The notes beneath the pieces are model-generated. The model was not told where the DNA came from. It ran no database searches and saw nothing but the letters and a program-made list of their open reading frames with translations. A DNA stretch of 64,000 bases from Nematostella vectensis (Eukaryota > Cnidaria > Anthozoa > Actiniaria > Edwardsiidae): NCBI RefSeq assembly GCF_932526225.1, contig NC_064037.1, positions 18,467,471 through 18,531,470 on the forward strand, given 5' to 3'. The number at the start of each line of letters is the position of its first letter. Position 1 is the first letter of the stretch. Of the stretch, positions 61,501-64,000 are shown in pieces. Both the position numbers and the translations under genes were made by a program.

Positions 61501-62940
61501 AGAACTTCTAAAAGACCCTAAGGGAGAGCAGAACTTCTAAAAGACCCTGAGGGATAGCAGAACTTCTAAAAGACCCTGAGGGAGAGCAGATTTCCTGGAA
61601 GACCCTGAGGAAGAGCAGAACTTCTAAAAGACCCTAAGAGAGAGCAGAAATTCTAAAAGACCCTGAGGGAGAGCAAAACTTCTAAAAGACCCCGAGGGAG
61701 AGCAGAACTTCTTAAAGACCCTGAGGGAGAGCAGAACTTCTAAAAGACCCTGAGGGAGAGCAGAACTTCTAAAAGACCCTAAGAGAGAGCAGAACTTCTA
61801 AAAGACCCTAAGGGATAGCAGAACTTCTAAAAGACCCTGAGGGAGAGCAGAACTTCTAAAAGACCCTGAGGGAGAGCAGAACTTCTAAAAGACCCCGAGG
61901 GAGAGCAGAACTTCTAAAAGACCCTGAGGGAGAGCAGAACTTCTAAAAGACCCTGAGGGAGAGCAGAACTTCTAAAAGACCCTAAGAGAGAGCAGAACTT
62001 CTAAAAGACCCTGAGGGAGAGCAGAACTTCTAAAAGACCCTAAGGGAGAGCAGAACTTCTAAAAGACCCTAAGGGAAAGCAGAACTTCTAAAAGACCCTG
62101 AGGGAGAGCAGATTTCCTAGAAGACCCTGAGGAAGAGCAGAACTTCTAAAAGATCCTCAGGGATAGCAGAACTTCTAAAAGACCCTGAGGGAGAGCAGAA
62201 CTTCTAAAAGACCCTGAGGGACAGCAGAACTTCTAAAAGACCCTGAGGGAGAGCAGAACTTCTAAAAGACCCTGAGGGAGAGCAGATTTCCTAGAAGACC
62301 CTGAGGGAGAGCAGATTTACTAGAAGACCCTGAGGGAGAGCAGATTTCCTAGAAGACCCTGAGGGAGAGCAGATTTCCTAGAAGACCCTGAGGGAGAGCA
62401 GATTTCCTAGAAGACCCTGAGGGAGAGCAGATTTCCTAGAAGACCCTGAGGGAGAGCAGATTTCCTAGAAGAACTTGAGGGAGAGCAGAACTTCTAAAAG
62501 ACCCTGAGGGATAGCAGAACTTCTAAAAGACCATATAGGAAAGCAGATTTACTAGAAGACCTTGAGGGAGAGCAAAACTTCTAAAAGACCCTGAGGGATA
62601 GCATATTTAGTAGAAAACCCTGAGGGAGAGCAGAACTTCTAAAAGACCCCGAGCGATAGCAGATTTTCTAAAACCCTGATGGAATTTTTTTCGGGAGGGG
62701 GGGAGTTCCGCGATGGTGCACAAGGGTGTAAAAATGCACTTTTTGCAACATATAATAGAATAAGACATTTATTCATAGGTAACTACAGAACATGGTTGTG
62801 GATAGAACACTAACCTCCAGTCTAAGTTTTTCTACTTCTTGTTGAGAAGCCACGAGGTCTTCTTTCAGTTTCTGCAATTCACTAAGCCGAGTCTCTGCAA
62901 GTTCCCGCTGCTCTTCCAGCTCTACATCTTTTTCTTCACT
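28331..62940 (-). CDS. RNF20: RNF20/RNF40-type E3 ubiquitin ligase (BRE1), C-terminal 616 residues, fourteen exons
   Basis: Joined on the - strand: 62815-62940, 48276-48368, 48113-48193, 44223-44358, 43889-44010, 42912-43180, 37040-37124, 36671-36853, 31500-31628, 31175-31324, 30480-30611, 29274-29342, 28735-28836 and 28331-28504. All introns are GT..AG and phases agree (1,851 nt including the stop). BRE1 is the nuclear RING E3 that, with UBE2A/B, monoubiquitinates histone H2B on its C-terminal lysine. The visible protein is a long coiled coil ending in a C3HC4 RING (CPCC…CFHVFCYEC…CPKC). Diagnostic stretches are [56 protein letters not shown]-type, [21 protein letters not shown] and [20 protein letters not shown]. 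Vertebrates have two paralogues (RNF20, RNF40); an invertebrate copy is probably orthologous to both. The N-terminal third lies beyond the right edge. Confidence 0.95.
28560..28732. repeat. 26-bp repeat, about 7 copies
   Basis: The unit is GAAGTACTGACCATTGGGTC plus TTACAC, with CGTTGG and GTTCTG variants. It fills the last RNF20 intron (28505-28734). Confidence 0.9.
28735..28836 (-). CDS. RNF20: RNF20 penultimate exon
   Basis: 102 nt, phase 0; acceptor CCTTTTCTAG, donor AAG|GTGATA. It encodes [17 protein letters not shown]… to [12 protein letters not shown], the coiled coil immediately before the RING. Confidence 0.94.
28823..29245 (-). repeat. 35-49-bp repeat carrying the 3' splice site of the next exon, 10 copies
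   Basis: In the RNF20 sense each unit contains GCGTTACCTTTTCTAG followed by GAAGAGTG or similar. The copy nearest the exon is the true acceptor, TTTTCTAG|GAGGAGTGCG. Cores on the + strand begin near 28838, 28886, 28922, 28964, 29005, 29044, 29085, 29126, 29161 and 29210. The repeat therefore includes the polypyrimidine tract, the AG and the first 8-10 exon bases. Confidence 0.85.
29274..29342 (-). CDS. RNF20: RNF20 exon (23 codons)
   Basis: 69 nt, phase 0; acceptor TTTTCCAG, donor CAG|GTTTGT. It encodes [20 protein letters not shown] then RVQ, coiled coil. Confidence 0.9.
29365..30265. repeat. 31-bp minisatellite, about 29 copies
   Basis: The unit is CAGGGACACGCTAATACACA then CTTATCCACCA, with AAACACCA and CGCCAAT variants in a recurring order. 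It lies in the RNF20 intron 29343-30479. The remaining 30266-30479 shows no feature. Confidence 0.95.
30480..30611 (-). CDS. RNF20: RNF20 exon (44 codons)
   Basis: 132 nt, phase 0; acceptor ACTTTTAG, donor GAG|GTGAGC. It encodes [20 protein letters not shown] and [18 protein letters not shown], matching the EKELGLR…NKRKAMEAAQLADDLK block of vertebrate RNF20. Confidence 0.94.
30877..31029. mobile_element. 153-bp MITE with perfect 25-bp terminal inverted repeats
   Basis: 30877-30901 (TTAGTATAAATCCACTCACA plus TACTA) is the exact reverse complement of 31005-31029. The 103-bp centre has no coding sequence. This is the form of a non-autonomous DNA transposon (MITE) in an RNF20 intron. Superfamily is unassigned and the target duplication is unclear. 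Confidence 0.75.
31175..31324 (-). CDS. RNF20: RNF20 exon (50 codons)
   Basis: 150 nt, phase 0; acceptor CTCCGCAG, donor GTG|GTACGT. It begins [20 protein letters not shown], continues [20 protein letters not shown] and ends NAV. It matches the RIKSNQIHK…EEKEELADQV block of RNF20. Confidence 0.95.
31392..31525 (-). repeat. 34-bp repeat carrying an RNF20 5' splice site, 4 copies
   Basis: On the + strand GCTTACCTCAGAC starts at 31392, 31426, 31460 and 31494, exactly 34 bp apart. In the RNF20 sense each copy is CAAGCTCATGTCTGAG|GTAAGCATG. The first copy in the transcript (31494) is the real exon end and donor, and three complete decoy donors follow in the intron. Confidence 0.93.
31500..31628 (-). 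CDS. RNF20: RNF20 exon (43 codons)
   Basis: 129 nt, phase 0; acceptor GGTCAATAG, donor GAG|GTAAGC. It encodes [20 protein letters not shown] then [20 protein letters not shown] and MSE. It is one of the most conserved coiled-coil blocks in BRE1 proteins. Confidence 0.95.
31793..35465. mobile_element. 3.67-kb TTAA-flanked DNA transposon, apparently without transposase
   Basis: CTTAAAGTGTTTCTGAAGCG plus AAA at 31793-31815 is the perfect reverse complement of 35443-35465. Excluding the TTAA, which would be the target duplication, the termini read AGTGTTTCTGAAGCG, 18 bp inverted. TTAA targets are typical of the piggyBac and Kolobok superfamilies. The interior has only short open frames with no recognised transposase. 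It contains a poly-C run (34041-34058) and a diverged 75-bp direct repeat (32471-32552 and 32628-32698). It sits in the RNF20 intron 31629-36670. Confidence 0.6.
35466..36670. other. Intron remainder, no gene recognised
   Basis: It holds overlapping frames of 70-130 codons on both strands around 35780-36410, none recognised. It is probably relic transposon or chance sequence. Confidence 0.4.
36671..36853 (-). CDS. RNF20: RNF20 exon (61 codons)
   Basis: 183 nt, phase 0; acceptor CTTGAGCAG, donor CAG|GTTGGG. It encodes [20 protein letters not shown], then [20 protein letters not shown] and ends NLAATKQ. It corresponds to the MADEDALRKI…LAMAKQ block of RNF20. Confidence 0.93.
37040..37124 (-). 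CDS. RNF20: RNF20 exon (85 nt)
   Basis: Acceptor TTCCACAG, donor GAG|GTCAGT. It begins with the third base of a Lys codon, then [20 protein letters not shown] and [22 protein letters not shown] is nearly identical to vertebrate RNF20. Confidence 0.95.
37215..42905. repeat. 22-bp minisatellite, about 255 copies, with a 2,130-bp duplicated block
   Basis: The unit is CACAAGTGGTAAAGTGTACC plus AA. Variants (GTGCC, ATGTG, AGATGTACC, CCCAAG, TTGTAAAG) mark copies. A marker order at about 38150-40020 recurs 2,130 bp to the right (for example the 39178-40020 block matches 41308-42150). It fills the 5.8-kb RNF20 intron 37125-42911 and runs to within a few bases of the 5' splice site. Long open frames on the - strand are a by-product. 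Confidence 0.96.
42912..43180 (-). CDS. RNF20: RNF20 exon with acidic linker (269 nt)
   Basis: Acceptor CTTCCAAAAG, donor CTCAA|GTATGC. It encodes [20 protein letters not shown], an acidic low-complexity linker ([19 protein letters not shown]), then [13 protein letters not shown]. Vertebrate RNF20/40 also have a charged low-complexity linker here, so the variation is expected. Confidence 0.93.
43200..43875. repeat. 17-bp ATGGTATGGTACTGTAC minisatellite
   Basis: About 35 copies with TAGTGTAC and TATTGAAC variants, degenerating into CATGGTATGG repeats right of 43700. It lies in the RNF20 intron 43181-43888. Confidence 0.92.
43889..44010 (-). CDS. RNF20: RNF20 exon (122 nt)
   Basis: Acceptor TTTGACAG, donor AAG|GTAGAT. 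It completes Gly and encodes [20 protein letters not shown] and [20 protein letters not shown], matching the GPINREMRHL…QLKGEVLRYKRKLREAQ block. Confidence 0.95.
44071..44245 (-). repeat. 31-bp repeat carrying another RNF20 5' splice site, 6 copies
   Basis: CTCATTGG (one CTCAATGG) starts at 44075, 44106, 44137, 44168, 44199 and 44230, exactly 31 bp apart. In the RNF20 sense the unit contains CCAATGAGCAGACAG|GT. The copy at 44223-44237 is the real exon end, and the intronic copies keep the GT (ACAG|GTGTGA, ACGG|GTATGA, ACAT|GTGTGA). Confidence 0.9.
44223..44358 (-). CDS. RNF20: RNF20 exon (136 nt)
   Basis: Acceptor TTTCTCAG, donor ACAG|GTAAGA. It encodes [20 protein letters not shown] then [20 protein letters not shown] and TNEQT plus one base of Gly. 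[10 protein letters not shown]…NEQTG matches YEMLRIEFEQ…NEQAG of vertebrates. Confidence 0.95.
44359..45029. other. Intron, possible 5' untranslated part of the LINE
   Basis: No gene. From about 44640 the sequence reads like the non-coding leader of the LINE that follows, but the 5' end of the element is not determined. Confidence 0.4.
45030..48020 (+). pseudogene. Dead LINE (non-LTR retrotransposon), endonuclease plus reverse transcriptase
   Basis: A + strand relic read through several frameshifts. Endonuclease-like start near 45040 ([10 protein letters not shown]). Linker at 46140-46400 ([20 protein letters not shown], then [18 protein letters not shown]). RT at 46510-47150 ([35 protein letters not shown], then [17 protein letters not shown] in another frame). 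A cysteine-rich segment ([14 protein letters not shown]…VHKKC, 47415-47500) and a C-terminal part ([21 protein letters not shown] near 47720-47800) follow. The order is that of a full LINE ORF common in invertebrate genomes; the clade is not assigned. It is antisense in an RNF20 intron. Confidence 0.85.
45316..45501. mobile_element. Short insertion inside the LINE with a 9-bp target duplication
   Basis: CACATCTCC occurs at 45316-45324 and again at 45493-45501. Removing the 168 bp between plus one copy joins the two halves of the endonuclease region in sense. The insert contains GTTAAACGCTCGAAACGTCA and later GCGTTTAACA, a short inverted motif, and resembles a SINE or MITE. It is younger than the LINE. 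Confidence 0.55.
48113..48193 (-). CDS. RNF20: RNF20 exon (27 codons)
   Basis: 81 nt, phase 0; acceptor GGCTGCTGTAG, donor GAG|GTAATT. It encodes [20 protein letters not shown] and VQLEQIE, matching QLDEARTLL…HQHQVELIE. Confidence 0.93.
48276..48368 (-). CDS. RNF20: RNF20 exon (31 codons)
   Basis: 93 nt, phase 0; acceptor TTTAAACAG, donor CAG|GTAAGG. It encodes [20 protein letters not shown] and [22 protein letters not shown] matches YRCMQSQFSVL of vertebrate RNF20. Confidence 0.95.
48537..62675. repeat. 14-kb 29-bp minisatellite, about 485 copies in two alternating subfamilies
   Basis: Subfamily A: GATAGCAGATTTCCTAGAAG then ACCCTGAGG. Subfamily B: GAGAGCAGAACTTCTAAAAG then ACCCTGAGG. Blocks run mostly A (48537-54520), B (about 54520-57340), A (57345-58565), B (58570-62280), then a mixed end with GAGAGCAGATTTCC. 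Marker variants show nested duplications. ACTTCTGAAAG at 55971 and 60924, and GATCCTCAGGG at 57199 and 62152, are both 4,953 bp apart; other blocks are offset by about 4.05 kb. It fills the 14.4-kb RNF20 intron 48369-62814. Confidence 0.96.
62815..62940 (-). CDS. RNF20: RNF20 exon (42 codons), first in the window
   Basis: 126 nt, phase 0; acceptor AATTTTAG, donor GAG|GTTAGT. It encodes [20 protein letters not shown], then [20 protein letters not shown] and LE, matching FEEMNAELEENKELAQNRLCELEKLR-type sequence of vertebrate RNF20. Earlier exons lie right of the window. Confidence 0.92.
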
Positions 62941-63019
62941 CTAAAATTAAACAAAACCACTGTGATAGACCCATAAACAAAACCAGAGAGCCCAGACAAC
63001 TCTGGCAACATGGACTTGG

Positions 63020-63475
63020 TCAGCTGGGTACCCTTTAGTACATCATGTGGGTACTCTGTATTACATCATGTGGGTACCCTTTAGTTGATACCCTGTATTA
63101 CATCATGTGGGTACCCTGTATTACATCATGTGGGTACCCTGTATTACATCATGTGGCACGCTGTACTACATCATGTGGGTACCCTTTAGTACATCATGTG
63201 GGTACCCTGTACTACATCATGTGGGTACCCTGTATTACATCATGTGGGTACCCTGTATTACATCATGTGGCACCCTGTACTACATCATGTGGGTACCCTG
63301 TATTACATCATGTGGGTGCCCTGTATTACATCATGTGGGTACCCTTTAGTACAACATGTGGGTACCCTTTAGTACATCATGTGGGTACCCTGTATTACCT
63401 CATGTGGGTACCCTGTATTACATCATGTGGGTACCCTTTAGTACATCATGTGGGTACCCTGTATTACATCATCAT
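63020..63475. repeat. 23-bp minisatellite, about 19 copies
   Basis: The unit is TACATCATGTGGGTACCCTG plus TAT, with CTTTAG and GGCACCC variants. Each unit has the palindrome GGGTACCC. It lies in the RNF20 intron upstream of the exon at 62815-62940. Confidence 0.94.
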
Positions 63476-64000
63476 GACAACATGATAACTGATCGTACCT
63501 GGTCTCCTAGCCCTATGGCTCCTTTAGACATGATAACTGATTGTACCTGGTCTCCTAGCCCTATGGCTCTTTTAGACATGATAACTGATTGTACCTGGTC
63601 TCCTAGCCCTATGGCTCTTTTAGACATGATAACTGATTGTACCTGGTCTCCTAGCCCTGTGGCTCCTTTAGCTATGATAACTGATCGTACCTGGTCTCCT
63701 AGCCCTGTGGCTTCTTTAGGCATGATAATTGATTGTACCTGGTCTCCTAGCCCTATGGCTCCTTTAGACATGATAACTGATCGTACCTTGTCTCCTAGCC
63801 CTATGGCTCCTTTAGACATGATAACTGATTGTACCTGGTCTCCTAGCCCTATGGCTCCTTTAGACATGATAACTGATTGTACCTGGTCTCCTAGCCCTAT
63901 GGCTCCTTTAGACATGATAACTGATTGTACCTGGTCTCCTAGCCCTGTGGCTCCTTTAGGCATGATAACTGATCGTACCTGGTCTCCTAGCCCTATGGCT
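63476..64000. repeat. 48-bp tandem repeat running off the right edge, at least 11 copies
   Basis: The unit is GATAACTGATTGTACCTGGT then CTCCTAGCCCTATGGCTCCT and TTAGACAT. In the RNF20 sense each unit holds GGAGACCAG|GTACAATC, a good 5' splice-site match, and reads as a 16-residue repeat (GLGDQVQSVIM). The end lies outside the window. Confidence 0.93.

Noticed and set aside
48537-62675. CRISPR-like array (29-bp units)
   Set aside because: Units are directly contiguous with no unique spacers, no cas genes, and the setting is a eukaryotic intron. The other arrays fail for the same reason.
63472-63963. 163-residue 16-residue-repeat protein
   Set aside because: Translation of the 48-bp array. 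48 is divisible by three, so the frame stays open. It lies in an RNF20 intron.

Overview
This window is animal nuclear DNA, with about 5% coding exons and roughly 70% tandem repeats. It holds parts of two conserved intron-rich genes that converge tail to tail. On the + strand are the last ten exons of MED23 (Mediator subunit 23; 7139-26902, about 431 residues up to the stop). On the - strand are the last fourteen exons of the BRE1-type H2B ubiquitin ligase RNF20/RNF40 (62940 down to 28331, about 616 residues up to the stop). All 24 exons join in frame with GT..AG borders, and both proteins align to their animal orthologues from memory of the families. The 5' parts of both genes lie outside the window. 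The organism is a metazoan. A cnidarian or similar invertebrate seems likely from the transposon debris and intron-rich structure, but this is inference.

Layout: 1-7138 is an upstream intron of MED23 (or intergenic DNA) with broken transposon genes, a CRE-motif repeat, an inverted repeat with TATA boxes, and 47-bp and 37-bp minisatellites. 7139-26902 is MED23. Most of its introns carry their own minisatellite, including an 11-kb 36-bp array at 13050-24070 that has been duplicated as a 5,488-bp block. 26903-28330 is the 3' intergenic region, with facing poly(A) signals and a 62-bp repeat made from the end of the RNF20 last exon. 28331-62940 is RNF20. Its introns hold minisatellites (22-bp, 31-bp and 29-bp families, the last about 14 kb), a 3.67-kb TTAA-flanked transposon, a 153-bp MITE and a dead LINE with a nested insertion. 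62941-64000 is a further RNF20 intron with 23-bp and 48-bp arrays.

Two points stand out. First, mammalian MED23 and RNF20/40 are reported to cooperate in H2B monoubiquitination, so their tail-to-tail linkage is notable. Second, at four places in RNF20 the tandem repeat was seeded by an exon edge: the last exon with its stop codon (nine copies), two 5' splice sites (four and six copies) and one 3' splice site (ten copies). This leaves strings of decoy splice sites and decoy C-termini next to the real ones. The very long open frames in the window (up to about 3,740 codons) come from minisatellites inside introns and are not annotated as genes.
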